From Bog-473 sp963791455 (GTDB lineage Bacteria; Actinomycetota; Acidimicrobiia; Acidimicrobiales; RAAP-2), in assembly GCA_963791455.1 (NCBI GenBank), contig CAWBSM010000002.1:434001-498000 (forward strand): DNA of 64,000 bases, in the 5' to 3' direction. Positions within the stretch are counted from its first letter, which is position 1; each line of letters begins with the position of its first letter. The notes under the pieces are model-generated. The model did not search any database, was not told where the DNA came from, and was given only the letters and a program-made list of their open reading frames with translations. The translations under genes were made by a program, and so were the position numbers. Shown here piece by piece: positions 50,232 to 59,279 of the stretch.

Positions 50232-51814
50232 GCGTTCCCGAGGACAAGCGCGCCGCGGCGGCGCAGGGCATGCTGCACGCGTGGTGGGCGGCGCGCATCC
50301 CCGACCGTCTCGCGCTCATCACCCCCCACGGCGATCGCACCTACGAGGACCTCAACGCCGACATCAACCGCTTGGGCCGAGCGCTGCGAGAACGCGGCCT
50401 CCGACCGGGCGACTCCATCGCGCTGATGTGCACGAACCGGCCCGAGTTCGTCGAGGTGCTCTACGCCGCGCAGCGCATCGGCCTGCGCCTCACGCCGATC
50501 AACTGGCACCTGACCGGGGAGGAGGCGGCCTACATCGTCGAGAACAGCGAGGCGAAGGCCTTCGTCTGCTCGGGCGAACTGGGTGAGAAGGTCAGCGTGG
50601 CCGCGGCCGCCGGTGGGCCGAGCCTGGTCAAGATCAACACCGGCGGCTACCTGCCCGGCTTCGAGATGTACAACACGGTGGTCGCCGCCGAGGGCGGGTC
50701 CGACCTCGACGACCCCGTCCTCGGCACCCAGATGCTCTACACGTCGGGCACCACCGGCCGACCCAAGGGCGTCCACCGCGGGGGCACGACACCGACGAGT
50801 GCGTTGGCCAGCGTCAACTTCTGCGGCTACGACGAGGACTGGGCGACCAGTGTCGACGCGCACCTCCTGTCCGGCCCGCTCTACCACGCCGCCCCGCTGG
50901 CCTTCTCGGTGGCGGTGCCCTTCCTGTACGGCGTGCCCATCGTGGTCATGGACCACTGGGACCCCGTCGAGGCCCTGCGCCTGGTGGAGCGCCACGGGAT
51001 CACGCACACGCACATGGTGCCGACGATGTTCCACCGGTTGCTCGCACTGCCCGAGGAGACCAGGGCGCGCTACGACGTCTCGTCGCTCCGCTTCGTGATC
51101 CACGGTGCGGCCCCGTGTCCGGTGCCGATCAAGCAACGCCTGATCGAGTGGCTGGGACCGGTCGTCGTCGAGTACTACGCCGCCACCGAGGGCCTGGGCA
51201 CGCTGGTCGACTCCGCCACCTGGCTGGAGCACCCGGGCACCGTCGGCCGGCCCATGGTCCCCGGGCTCGTCAAGGTGGCCGACGAGTCCGGCGTCGAACT
51301 GCCGTCGGGCGAGATCGGCCTGGTGTTCCTCCAGGCGCCGGCCTCCACCAAGTTCGACTACTACGGCGATGAGGAGAAGACGGCCGGCGCCTTCCGGGGC
51401 GATTACTTCACCCTGGGCGACATGGGCTACATGGACGAGGAGGGATACCTCTACCTGACCGACCGCACCGCCAACCTCATCATCTCCGGTGGGGTGAACA
51501 TCTACCCGGCCGAGGTCGACGCCGTGCTCTTGGAGCACCCGGCCGTCGGCGACGTGGCCACCATCGGCGTGCCCGACGACGAGTGGGGCGAGGTGGTCAA
51601 GGCGGTGGTCCAGCCGGCCGAGGGGACGGTGGGCAGCGACGAGCTGGCCGCCGAGCTCATGGCGTTCTGCCGGGAACACTTGGCCCACTTCAAGTGTCCC
51701 CGCAGTATCGACTTCGTGGCCGAGCTCCCACGGGAGGATACTGGGAAGATCTTCAAGAGAAAGCTGCGCGAGCAGTACAGGCGAGCTGCGCAGCACGGCA
51801 TCGGGCCGGAGTGA
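50228..51814 (+). CDS. acyl-CoA ligase (AMP-forming)
   Basis: A 528-residue ANL-superfamily ligase. P-loop-like A3 motif YTSGTTGRPKGVHRGG, A5 region EYYAATEGLG, hinge GDMGYMDEEGYLYLTDRTAN and the C-terminal catalytic Lys in EDTGKIFKRKLRE are present. It activates a carboxylic acid as the CoA ester by way of the adenylate. GTG 50228 overlaps the DUF35 stop. Likely substrate: a branched or steroid-derived acid entering this operon's pathway (inference). Confidence 0.9.
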   Translation: MSVPEDKRAAAAQGMLHAWWAARIPDRLALITPHGDRTYEDLNADINRLGRALRERGLRPGDSIALMCTNRPEFVEVLYAAQRIGLRLTPINWHLTGEEAAYIVENSEAKAFVCSGELGEKVSVAAAAGGPSLVKINTGGYLPGFEMYNTVVAAEGGSDLDDPVLGTQMLYTSGTTGRPKGVHRGGTTPTSALASVNFCGYDEDWATSVDAHLLSGPLYHAAPLAFSVAVPFLYGVPIVVMDHWDPVEALRLVERHGITHTHMVPTMFHRLLALPEETRARYDVSSLRFVIHGAAPCPVPIKQRLIEWLGPVVVEYYAATEGLGTLVDSATWLEHPGTVGRPMVPGLVKVADESGVELPSGEIGLVFLQAPASTKFDYYGDEEKTAGAFRGDYFTLGDMGYMDEEGYLYLTDRTANLIISGGVNIYPAEVDAVLLEHPAVGDVATIGVPDDEWGEVVKAVVQPAEGTVGSDELAAELMAFCREHLAHFKCPRSIDFVAELPREDTGKIFKRKLREQYRRAAQHGIGPE

Positions 51815-51835
51815 CCAAAACCAAAGGAGCTGAAC

Positions 51836-52750
51836 GTGGGTATCTGTGACGGACGGGTGGTCGTCATCACCGGGGCGGGCCGCGGTATCGGGCGCGAGCA
51901 CGCCCTCGAATTCGCCCACCAGGGTGCCAAGCTGGTCATCAACGACCTCGGCGCCGAGGTGGACGGGACCGGATCCTCGGCCGGCCCGGCGGGCCAGGTC
52001 GTCGACGAGATCCGTGCCATGGGTGGCGAGGCCGTGGCCAACGGTGACGACGTGTCGGACTACGAGGGTGCCGGTCGCCTCATCCAGACGGCCATCGACA
52101 CCTTCGGGACGATCGACGTCCTGGTCAACAACGCGGGCATCCTGCGGGACCGGATGCTGGTCAACATGACCATCGACGAGTGGGACGCCGTGATCAAGGT
52201 GCACCTGCGCGGAACCTTCGCCCCCACCCGGCACGCCGTGGAGTACTGGCGCAACCGCACCAAGGCCGGCGAGACCAACGATGCCCGCATCATCAACACG
52301 ACATCGCCCTCGGGCATCTACGGCAACGTGGGGCAGACCAACTACGGCGCGGCCAAGGCGGGCATCGCCGCCTTCACGGTCATCGCCGCCATGGAGCTCG
52401 GACGGTACGGTGTCACGGTGAACGCCATCGCACCGGCCGCCCTGACCCGGATGACGGAGAATCTGGGCATGGGCGCCGCGGCGCCGGAGCGGAAGCCCGA
52501 GGAGTTCGACGCCTTCGATCCGGCCAACATCGCGCCGATCGTGGTCTGGCTCGGCAGCCCCGAGTCGAAGGACATCACCGGCCGCGTCTTCAACGTGCAG
52601 GGGGACCACATCAGCGTGGCCGAAGGTTGGGTGGCCGGCCCCGGCGCGGACAAGGGCGACCGCTGGGACCCGGCCGAGCTCGGCAAGGTCGTGCCCGACC
52701 TCGTGGCCAAGGCCGCCCCGAACGCCAACATGGGTGGGCGACGGGGGTAG
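51836..52750 (+). CDS. SDR, MFE-2/17-beta-HSD4-like 3-hydroxyacyl-CoA dehydrogenase
   Basis: A 304-residue SDR: VITGAGRGIGREHALEFA, VINDLGAEVDGTG (long loop typical of the multifunctional-enzyme-2 group), NNAGILRDRML, the active-site NYGAAKAGIAA and a C-terminal AEGWVAGPGADKGDRW. Members oxidise 3-hydroxyacyl-CoA with NAD. GTG 51836 has a clear AAAGGAGCTG site. The fifth gene of the catabolic operon. Confidence 0.88.
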   Translation: MGICDGRVVVITGAGRGIGREHALEFAHQGAKLVINDLGAEVDGTGSSAGPAGQVVDEIRAMGGEAVANGDDVSDYEGAGRLIQTAIDTFGTIDVLVNNAGILRDRMLVNMTIDEWDAVIKVHLRGTFAPTRHAVEYWRNRTKAGETNDARIINTTSPSGIYGNVGQTNYGAAKAGIAAFTVIAAMELGRYGVTVNAIAPAALTRMTENLGMGAAAPERKPEEFDAFDPANIAPIVVWLGSPESKDITGRVFNVQGDHISVAEGWVAGPGADKGDRWDPAELGKVVPDLVAKAAPNANMGGRRG

Positions 52751-52754
52751 GGCG

Positions 52755-53897
52755 ATGACCGCCGAAGAGACCCCTCCGGCAGCGGGCCGGCGCGACATGG
52801 AGGCCGCTGTCCAAGTCATCAAGGACAACGCGGACCGGCTCTTCCTCTGGGACTACGAGCGTGACCGGGGCCAGCTCGTCACGCTCTACAACAAGGCCAT
52901 GGGGTCGCAGTGGAACAGCGTGACGGACCTCGACTGGTCCATTGACGTCGATCCCGAGCGGCTCGTGGCGGAGCAAGACAGCCCGTTGCTCGCCGTGGCC
53001 CGGGTCGCCGGCACGCTGCCCGGCTCGCCCATGGCGAAGTGGACCGAGAAGGAGTTCTCGCAGCTCGGCATCGAGTTCTTCAAGGCCAATCTGTCGCAGT
53101 TCATGCATGGTGAGCAGGGCGCCATGATGACCGCGGCCAAGATCGTCGAGACGGTGCCGTGGATCGACGCCAAGTACTACGCGTCGACCCAGACCATGGA
53201 CGAGGCGAGGCACACGGAAGTCTTCGCGAAGTATCTCCGCACCAAGCTCGGCGACGCCTATCCCATGAGCCCGTTCCTCAAGGCGCAGATTTGGTCACTG
53301 CTCGAGGACTCTCGCTGGGACATCGCCTATCTGGGCATGCAGATCGTGATCGAGTCGCTGGCCCTGGCTGCGTTCGGTGACATGTTGCGCAGGACCCAGG
53401 AGCCACTGCTCACCAAGCTGCTGCGCTACGTGATGTCCGACGAGGCGCGCCACGTCGCGTTCGGCGTGCTCACCCTGTCCGAATTCTACCGCGACCTGAG
53501 CGAGACCGAACTGCGCGAGCGGCAAGAGTTCCTCGTCGACGCCACCTTGAACTCGCGCTCGCGTGCCACCACGCCCGAGGTGTGGGAACGCATGGGCACG
53601 ACGGCCGAGGAGGTCTTCCCCTTCATCTTGGAGGCGGCCCAGGCTTCGGGACTCAATCCGATGCGGGGCTTCGCCCGAGGCTTCTTCGCCAAGCTCGTGC
53701 CCAATGTGCGCAAGCTCGGCTTGCTCGACGCCAACGACGGCTACCTGCGGGAGAAGTGGGGCGAGGCCGGGCTGCTCGAGTTCGAGTTCGCCGACGACAC
53801 CGGGTCCGACTACGAGTCCTACGACGAAGTCGCCCGGGACCGGGCGGCGCGGGCGGCGCGGGCGGCGGGGGCGGCGCAGACAACGCAGACGACGTAG
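52755..53897 (+). CDS. ferritin-like (di-iron) protein
   Basis: A 380-residue protein of the ribonucleotide-reductase R2/ferritin-like fold. Helices with metal ligands are FMHGEQGAMMTAAKI (Glu), TMDEARHTEVF (ExxH), VIESLALAAFGDML (Glu) and VMSDEARHVAFGVLTL (ExxH). The arrangement suits an oxidase or desaturase-type di-iron site. The gene follows the SDR by four bases. The C-terminus ends in four 9-base repeats (53841-53876) coding RAARAARAAGAA, a low-complexity tail. Function in the pathway is unknown; it may be an oxygenase. Confidence 0.82.
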   Translation: MTAEETPPAAGRRDMEAAVQVIKDNADRLFLWDYERDRGQLVTLYNKAMGSQWNSVTDLDWSIDVDPERLVAEQDSPLLAVARVAGTLPGSPMAKWTEKEFSQLGIEFFKANLSQFMHGEQGAMMTAAKIVETVPWIDAKYYASTQTMDEARHTEVFAKYLRTKLGDAYPMSPFLKAQIWSLLEDSRWDIAYLGMQIVIESLALAAFGDMLRRTQEPLLTKLLRYVMSDEARHVAFGVLTLSEFYRDLSETELRERQEFLVDATLNSRSRATTPEVWERMGTTAEEVFPFILEAAQASGLNPMRGFARGFFAKLVPNVRKLGLLDANDGYLREKWGEAGLLEFEFADDTGSDYESYDEVARDRAARAARAAGAAQTTQTT

Positions 53898-53907
53898 ACC
53901 CCAGGGC

Positions 53908-54702
53908 TCAACGGGCGGGGTCGAACCGCGCGAGCACGGCATCCATGTCCTCGTCGTAGTGGACACCGCCTTGGCTCATCCCGACCGACTCCCGCTCGCG
54001 CACGATGAGGCCACTGGTCGGGAGGATCCAGAAGTCCGTCGGGTTGGTGCCGTGCTCCGTGCCGTCGAACGTGAGGGTGAAGCGAGTGTGCTCGACCGAC
54101 ACCGTGTGGCGCCCGACCACCATCGTGGCCGGGCCGAGCACTTCCCCTTCCATGGCCACCTTCTCGGCTGGACTCGCGAGGGAACAGGTGACGCCCCAGC
54201 GCTCTCCGGGCCGGGCCGCGGGCGGGAGCAGATAGGCCGTGGCGGGACACTCCACGGTCGACGTCGTCGTGCTGCCGGCGATCGATTCGTCCGTGACCAG
54301 TCGGGGCACGGTCAGCGCGCCGGCGGGACCGTCACACACGGTGGTGACCTCGGTGTGCTGCGTGATGGGGACCCAGCTCACGGTGGCACAGCGCCCCTCC
54401 GCGACGATCATGGAGGTGGTCGACGGGAAGCTGCGTTCGACGCCCACGAGGTTGAGTCCCTCTGCCCCCCTGGTGCGATAGGTGTAGACGCCCGGAGCCG
54501 GCAGCCGGTTGCGCAGCGAGGCCAGCGCCCGGCCGGACTGTTCGCGCCGGTAGATACGGAGCGCCTCTCGAAGGCCGACGGGCGAGGCGACCGTCCGGAA
54601 GACCAAAGCCCATGCCGTCCCGCCGGCGGAGCTCAGAATGACCACCGCCAGCACGAGAACCGAAAGCAACCGATGTTGCTGGACCCAATGCCAGACGAAC
54701 AC
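53908..54702 (-). CDS. membrane-anchored protein, unknown
   Basis: A 264-residue protein with one N-terminal membrane helix (LLSVLVLAVVILSSAGGTAW, residues 12-31) and a large exported domain. Cys pairs (residues near GRCATVSW, VTTVCDG, STVECPATAY, WGVTCSL) could form disulfides outside the membrane. It converges with the ferritin-like gene. No family is recognised. Confidence 0.65.
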   Translation of the reverse strand: MFVWHWVQQHRLLSVLVLAVVILSSAGGTAWALVFRTVASPVGLREALRIYRREQSGRALASLRNRLPAPGVYTYRTRGAEGLNLVGVERSFPSTTSMIVAEGRCATVSWVPITQHTEVTTVCDGPAGALTVPRLVTDESIAGSTTTSTVECPATAYLLPPAARPGERWGVTCSLASPAEKVAMEGEVLGPATMVVGRHTVSVEHTRFTLTFDGTEHGTNPTDFWILPTSGLIVRERESVGMSQGGVHYDEDMDAVLARFDPAR

Positions 54703-54766
54703 GACCGAACATTACCCCGGCCGGACCGGGTCCATGCGGGCTGGCGGACGGGCCGAGAGGTCCTGG

Positions 54767-56128
54767 TCAGATCGGGTCGGGCACCCAGTTGCCGTGGAAT
54801 CCAGCCGGAACCCGCTGCGGGAGTTGGACGACCGCTTGTGCGTCGCCACCGAGGTCAGCGGCGTTGAGGACATGCAGCGCCGAAGAGTTCGTCTCCGCGG
54901 AATGCACCAACGTCAGGAGCCAGCCGTCGGTCTCGCCGGCGTCGACAGAGCGGGGCACGAAGACGGCCTCGCCCAGACTGGCGCCGCGCCCGAAGGAGCG
55001 CGCTTCGCTGCTGCCCCGCTCGAGGTCGTGGCGGAGCAACACCGACTCCGTGCCGACGATGTCGTCGATCTCGCCGACACCCACGGCGTAGCCGAAGCGG
55101 TGGGGCAGGCCGACCCGCCGTTCGTCGACCCGAGGGAACTCCTGGCCGCGGTCGTCGAGCCGTTCCTCCTTCACGGCGCCGCCGTGGCCATCGAGATGCC
55201 AGCGCTCGAGGGTGGGCGTCCCTTCGGCGGGGCCGAGCGTCTGTGTGCGGAACATGGACGGATGGCGCACGACGTCGAGCACGATCCCGTCCCCACCCGG
55301 TTGGTCGTAGGCGTTCATGGGATGGAACACGTAGCAGGGTTCCACGTCATGCCAGACGACATCGGTCGAGTCGCCGTCGCGGGGCAAAAGTCCAACACGG
55401 GCGTGATACCCATCCTGCCAGCGGTACGGGAAGAGGGCGCCTTGGGCGACGGCGTCCAGGTTGAAGATCACGGGCAAGTCGAGCAAGACGATGGAGCGCT
55501 GCGTGATCGCCGTATCGTGCACGCTGACTGGTCCTCCCATGGTGACGCGCCGAGAGGACCGCACCCGCGCCCGCGGGTCGAGGATCGTGACCTCGACGTC
55601 GTCGCCCCACCCGAAGAAGTAGGAGACGGCGTAGAGCTCACCGCTGAGCGGATCGCGCTTTGGGTGCGCGGTGTAGCCACCGTCGAGGGTGCCGTCGAAG
55701 TCGCACGGGCCGATCGTGTCCAGCTCGTCGCTCAGTTCGTAGGGGCGTGCACCGGCTTCCACGATGGCGAACGTGCGGCCGGCATGGCCGATGACGTTGG
55801 TGTTCGGTCCGAAGTCCATGCCGGCATGCACCCCACCGGGCCGTGGCTCTTCGCCCAGTGCGCGCGCCACGTCGCCCGATCGCACCCAACGGTTGCGATA
55901 CCACTCTGCCCGACCGTCACGCAGTCGGATCCCGTGCACCATCCCGTCCCCCGTGAACCAGTGGTAGGTGGCGGGCTCGGGCGCGGACACCGGGTTGGGT
56001 CCGTTGCGGAGGTAGCGCCCATTGAGGGCCTCCGGCAGATGACCGCTGACCGGCAGCTCAATCGCCGTCACCTCCTCGTGCACGGGAGCGAAGTGGCCCT
56101 GCAGGTACGGATTGACGGTCGTGCTCAT
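54767..56128 (-). CDS. carotenoid cleavage oxygenase-family protein
   Basis: A 453-residue RPE65/CCD protein. The four iron-binding His lie in GYTAHPKRDPLSGEL, SVHDTAITQ, VFHPMNAYDQ and, at the end, AGFHGNWVPDP; the family signature RYLRNGPNP and HWFTGDGMVHG are present. ATG 56128 is chosen: AGGAGG lies six bases before it; the upstream start at 56152 does not have a site. It would cleave a carotenoid, apocarotenoid or lignin-like stilbene; the substrate is not known. Confidence 0.9.
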   Translation of the reverse strand: MSTTVNPYLQGHFAPVHEEVTAIELPVSGHLPEALNGRYLRNGPNPVSAPEPATYHWFTGDGMVHGIRLRDGRAEWYRNRWVRSGDVARALGEEPRPGGVHAGMDFGPNTNVIGHAGRTFAIVEAGARPYELSDELDTIGPCDFDGTLDGGYTAHPKRDPLSGELYAVSYFFGWGDDVEVTILDPRARVRSSRRVTMGGPVSVHDTAITQRSIVLLDLPVIFNLDAVAQGALFPYRWQDGYHARVGLLPRDGDSTDVVWHDVEPCYVFHPMNAYDQPGGDGIVLDVVRHPSMFRTQTLGPAEGTPTLERWHLDGHGGAVKEERLDDRGQEFPRVDERRVGLPHRFGYAVGVGEIDDIVGTESVLLRHDLERGSSEARSFGRGASLGEAVFVPRSVDAGETDGWLLTLVHSAETNSSALHVLNAADLGGDAQAVVQLPQRVPAGFHGNWVPDPI

Positions 56129-56280
56129 AGGGACCTCCTGCGTCACCGCCAAACCTAATCCTTCATCTCTCAGGCGGGCGCGTGAACAACGGGTGACTGA
56201 ATAACCGCGTCCTGAAGGAGAAAGCCCCCCTCTCCGGGGCAGGGCGCGCTAAGGTTCTCTCCGAGGGCACCACCAGCAGA

Positions 56281-56342
56281 GATTTGGAAATCCCTCTGGC
56301 TCGCAAGAGCCACCGGCCATGGCCCCCGATTTGGGCCAAATC
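56281..56342 (+). promoter_or_regulatory. structured leader of the cold-shock gene
   Basis: Two local elements precede the csp start: a hairpin GGCTC-GCAA-GAGCC with GNRA tetraloop (56298-56311), and the palindrome GATTTGG-G-CCAAATC (56328-56342). A similar GATTTGG begins at 56281. Long structured 5' leaders are common for cold-shock mRNAs, where they act as thermosensors; that role is inferred. Confidence 0.45.
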
Positions 56343-56367
56343 TGGCCAGGAGAGGAGTGGATTTTCA

Positions 56368-56571
56368 ATGGCAACTGGTTCCGTGAAGTGGTTTAACGGT
56401 GAGAAGGGCTTCGGCTTCATCACCCAGGACGGTGGCGGCCCCGACGTGTTCGTGCATTTCAGCGCGATTGCAGGTACGGGCTACCGAAATCTCGAAGAAG
56501 GCCAGAAGGTCGAATTCGAGACCAACCAAGGGCCCAAGGGCTTGCAGGCCGCAAACGTGCGCGCCATCTAG
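56368..56571 (+). CDS. csp: cold-shock protein
   Basis: A 67-residue CspA-type protein: VKWFNGEKGFGFITQDGG (RNP1 KGFGFI), DVFVHFSAI (RNP2) and FETNQGPKGLQAANV. It binds single-stranded RNA or DNA and melts structure in mRNAs. ATG 56368 is preceded by AGGAGAGGAG. A strong hairpin follows. Confidence 0.97.
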   Translation: MATGSVKWFNGEKGFGFITQDGGGPDVFVHFSAIAGTGYRNLEEGQKVEFETNQGPKGLQAANVRAI

Positions 56572-56613
56572 CGCCCCAAGCTGCCGGCTGAAGTCGGCAC
56601 TGAGTGACTGTGC

Positions 56614-56648
56614 ACAGGACCCCGCCTCTCACTGATGCGGGGTCCTGT
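56614..56648 (+). terminator. strong hairpin after csp
   Basis: ACAGGACCCCGC and GCGGGGTCCTGT form a perfect 12-bp stem with an 11-base loop, 43 bases after the csp stop. No T-tract follows. It likely ends csp transcription; the next gene is on the other strand. Confidence 0.7.
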
Positions 56649-56677
56649 CGCGTCTCGCCTGTGCTGGCTCGAGGGTA

Positions 56678-56716
56678 GGCGAGTGTGGCGAGTGGCGAGT
56701 GGCGGTTGGCGAGTGT
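56678..56716. repeat. GGCGAGT short tandem repeats
   Basis: Five near-copies of GGCGAGT (starting at 56678, 56687, 56694, 56701 with GGCGGTT, and 56708) lie just past the cysQ stop codon, a simple-sequence stretch likely to vary by slippage. Confidence 0.6.
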
Positions 56717-57474
56717 TACCAATAAGGCCTGCGTTGCTGCGTGGTGACCTCGAGCACGGCGGGCGCGTACTCCTTGCGGCACACCACGAGATCGGGCAGC
56801 CAGGCGTCGGGGTCCCCGTAGCGCAAGTCGTCCCCGTCGAGCCGGCTGGCGTGAAGGCCGCAGGCGAGAGCGACAGCCACGGGCGCGCACGAGTCCCACT
56901 CGTACTGGCCTCCCGCGTGCACGTAGACGTCGGCCGCCCCGAGGACGACGGCAGCGATCTTCGCGCCCGCCGACCCCATCGGCATCATGACGCCGCCGAG
57001 CCTCTCGGTGACGTCGTAGGCCACGTCCGGCGGACGACTCCGTGACACCACCACGCGCGGGCTCTCACCGTCGGAGAAGGGAGGGAGGGCGGGAGGATCC
57101 GCGGTGGAGAGCACGAGGTCGAGCGCAGGCAGGGCGACAGCGCCGACGACGGCGACGCCGCCCACGGACAATGCCACGTGCACGGCCCAATCGCTGCGAC
57201 CCACCTCGCGGAACTCACGCGTGCCGTCCAGCGGGTCGACGATCCACAGCCGCTCGGCGCTCGCCACGTGCTCGAGTCCCTCCTCGGACCGCACGTCGTC
57301 CTCGGGATAGAGGCGGTTCAGCTCATCCACCAGGAGCTGGTGGGACATACGGTCTCCCGCAGTGCCGATGTCGCGCAACGCCGGCGGGTCGGCGCGAAGC
57401 TTCATCAGAGCACGGCCGGCCACTTCCGCCAGCATGGCCGCGTCGCGGTGCTCGGCGACCAAGTCTTCGGGCAT
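56716..57474 (-). CDS. cysQ: 3'(2'),5'-bisphosphate nucleotidase / inositol monophosphatase family
   Basis: A 252-residue IMPase-fold protein: SEEGLEHVASAERLWIVDP with DGTREF (the WxVDPLDGTxxF metal motif), and YEWDSCAPVAVALA near the end. The CysQ/BPNT branch removes the phosphate of PAP, the by-product of sulfotransferases, and may also act on inositol phosphate. Two sulfotransferases lie in the window, which would make PAP. The start is taken as ATG 57474. Confidence 0.85.
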   Translation of the reverse strand: MPEDLVAEHRDAAMLAEVAGRALMKLRADPPALRDIGTAGDRMSHQLLVDELNRLYPEDDVRSEEGLEHVASAERLWIVDPLDGTREFREVGRSDWAVHVALSVGGVAVVGAVALPALDLVLSTADPPALPPFSDGESPRVVVSRSRPPDVAYDVTERLGGVMMPMGSAGAKIAAVVLGAADVYVHAGGQYEWDSCAPVAVALACGLHASRLDGDDLRYGDPDAWLPDLVVCRKEYAPAVLEVTTQQRRPYW

Positions 57475-57483
57475 GCCCCTTGT

Positions 57484-58146
57484 TTAGACCAAGCGCCTGT
57501 CGGTAGCCCACCTCGTCAGCTCGTGGCGGGTCGAGAGTTGCAATTTGCGCAAGACCGACGAGACGTGTGATTCGACCGTCTTGGCCGAGATGCTCAGGTC
57601 ACGGCCCACCTCTTTGTACGTGTACCCGCGGGCTATCAGGCGCAGCACCTCTCGTTCGCGTGGCGAGAGTTGGTCGAGTTCGGGATCGAGCCCGAGGGTT
57701 GGTGCACCGCCTTGGGCGAACGCGTCGAGGACGAAGCCGGCCAGGCGCGGGGAGAACACCGCGTCCCCCGCCGCTACCCGGTACACGGCCTGGAGGAGCT
57801 CGGGCCCGGAGATGGTCTTCGTGATGTAGCCACGGGCACCCGCCCGAATGACGTCGATCACGTCCTCGGGGGCGTCGGAGACCGAGAGCGCCAGGAACTG
57901 CACTTCGGGGTGGTGCGGAAGGACGCCGCGCAGCACGGCGTGCCCACCACCGCCGGGCAGGTGCACATCGAGCAGGACCACGTCGGGAATGCGTTCGTTG
58001 ATGAGCTCGATGGCGGCCGCCGCCTCGTCCGCCTCACCCACGACCTCGACTGCGTCACCCAGTTCCGCCTTGACGCCGGCCCGGAACACGGCGTGATCCT
58101 CGACGAGAAAGATGCGAGGACGGGCCTCCACCTCACCACGGTTCAC
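57484..58146 (-). CDS. NarL/LuxR-type response regulator
   Basis: A 220-residue regulator. The receiver domain has IFLVEDHAVFRAGVKAEL, the phospho-Asp in VVLLDVHLP (about residue 55) and ITKTIS with the Lys; the C-terminal HTH is LSPREREVLRLIARGYTYKE then ISAKTVESHVSSVLRKL. GTG 58146 overlaps the kinase stop by GTGA, so the two form one operon and signalling pair. Confidence 0.92.
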   Translation of the reverse strand: MNRGEVEARPRIFLVEDHAVFRAGVKAELGDAVEVVGEADEAAAAIELINERIPDVVLLDVHLPGGGGHAVLRGVLPHHPEVQFLALSVSDAPEDVIDVIRAGARGYITKTISGPELLQAVYRVAAGDAVFSPRLAGFVLDAFAQGGAPTLGLDPELDQLSPREREVLRLIARGYTYKEVGRDLSISAKTVESHVSSVLRKLQLSTRHELTRWATDRRLV

Positions 58147-59279
58147 TTGACCCGCTCTCGCCGCGGCATGGAGAGCTGGACCTCGGCTCCCTCCCCTGGC
58201 GCGGAGCGCACGACGGCCGAGCCGCCGAAGCGCGCCACGCGGGCACGAATGGACTGGGCGATGCCCTGGCGGTCGCCGGGCACCGCGTCGGGGTCGAAGC
58301 CGCGGCCACGGTCCCGCACGTAGAGCATGACCGTGTCTGGCTCGACCTCGGCGTAGACCGAGACCTGATCGGCCCCGGACCACTTGGCCGCGTTGACGGT
58401 GGCCTCTCGGGCCGCATCGAGGAGCGCGCGCAGGGCATCGCCAAGCTCGCAGTCGCCCACCATGACCACCTGCACGGCGATCCCGTGGTCGGCCTCCACC
58501 TGGCGCTGCAAAAGCCCGATCCCCTCCGCCAACAGGTTGGCGTCCTCCCCGATCGCTCCGGGAGGCCGGCCCTCGAAGAGCCATGCTCTGAGCTCGCGCT
58601 CTTGGGCCCGGGCCAGGCGCACCACGTTCTGGGGGTCGTCGGCGGAGCGCTGGATCAGGGCCAGGGTCTGGAGCACCGAGTCATGGACATGCGCCGCCAT
58701 CTGGGCGCGCTCCTCGGCGAGGGCACGGGCCTGGCGCTCGGCAATGAGGTCCCGGGCGAGGCTGAGCCACCAGGGACCAAAGATGATGACAGCCGCCGCA
58801 ACGACCAGCGCGGCCCCTCCCACGGGCCGCAGTGCGGCCGCCGTGGTGTGTCCCTCGACCAGCACGACGATCCCGCCCGCGGCAATCAGGCCACCGACGA
58901 CGACGCGGACGACGAGCCAGCGACGTCCCCGAGTATGGGTCGTGTCGCCGCCCAGGAGCGGGACGACGTCGCTGTCGATGAAGGCCTTCTCCGACTCGTC
59001 GGCGTTGCGCCAGATCAAGATGACCACGCCCACGGCAAGCAAGGTCGGCCATCCGATGAACCCGACGAAGGCGACGTGCAGCGTGCTCGTGATCAGCTGC
59101 AAGGCGATGAGCAGGGGGAGCAGGATGGCGGCGATCAGACGGATGCCGCGGCGGTCGTTGATGGCCCGGGCGTAGATGTTGCCGTTCTCCCCCTCCATGG
59201 GGATCATCAGCCAGGCCATGGCGTAGACGAACACCATGACGCCACTCATGATGGCCAGGAGCACCACGCCGATGCGCAC
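58143..59279 (-). CDS. PspC-type sensor histidine kinase, start unresolved
   Basis: The coded part is 378 residues: helices at the N-terminus, then the H-box MAAHVHDSVLQTLALIQRSA (HisKA_3, phospho-His) and the ATPase motifs AAREATVNAAKWSGA and VRDRGRGFDPDAV. The PspC domain begins upstream of the GTG at 59279: the same frame reads RRSTDNRVLGGVCGAISKA and TGIDVTW before it, and stays open to a TAG near 59640 without an ATG, GTG or TTG. A frame error in a G7 run (about 59496-59502) or a non-standard start would explain this. It senses membrane state with the response regulator that follows. Confidence 0.85.
   Translation of the reverse strand: MRIGVVLLAIMSGVMVFVYAMAWLMIPMEGENGNIYARAINDRRGIRLIAAILLPLLIALQLITSTLHVAFVGFIGWPTLLAVGVVILIWRNADESEKAFIDSDVVPLLGGDTTHTRGRRWLVVRVVVGGLIAAGGIVVLVEGHTTAAALRPVGGAALVVAAAVIIFGPWWLSLARDLIAERQARALAEERAQMAAHVHDSVLQTLALIQRSADDPQNVVRLARAQERELRAWLFEGRPPGAIGEDANLLAEGIGLLQRQVEADHGIAVQVVMVGDCELGDALRALLDAAREATVNAAKWSGADQVSVYAEVEPDTVMLYVRDRGRGFDPDAVPGDRQGIAQSIRARVARFGGSAVVRSAPGEGAEVQLSMPRRERVK

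Noticed and set aside
47035..50340. Open frame of about 1100 codons on the minus strand
   Set aside because: It lies entirely opposite the acyl-CoA dehydrogenase, Ltp2-like and DUF35 genes, has no domain features, and is rich in Gly/Arg/Pro/His as expected from the antisense of GC-rich codons.
49916..52828. Open frame of about 970 codons on the minus strand
   Set aside because: Antisense of the DUF35, acyl-CoA ligase and SDR genes with clear motifs on the plus strand; low-complexity HRR/DGV composition.
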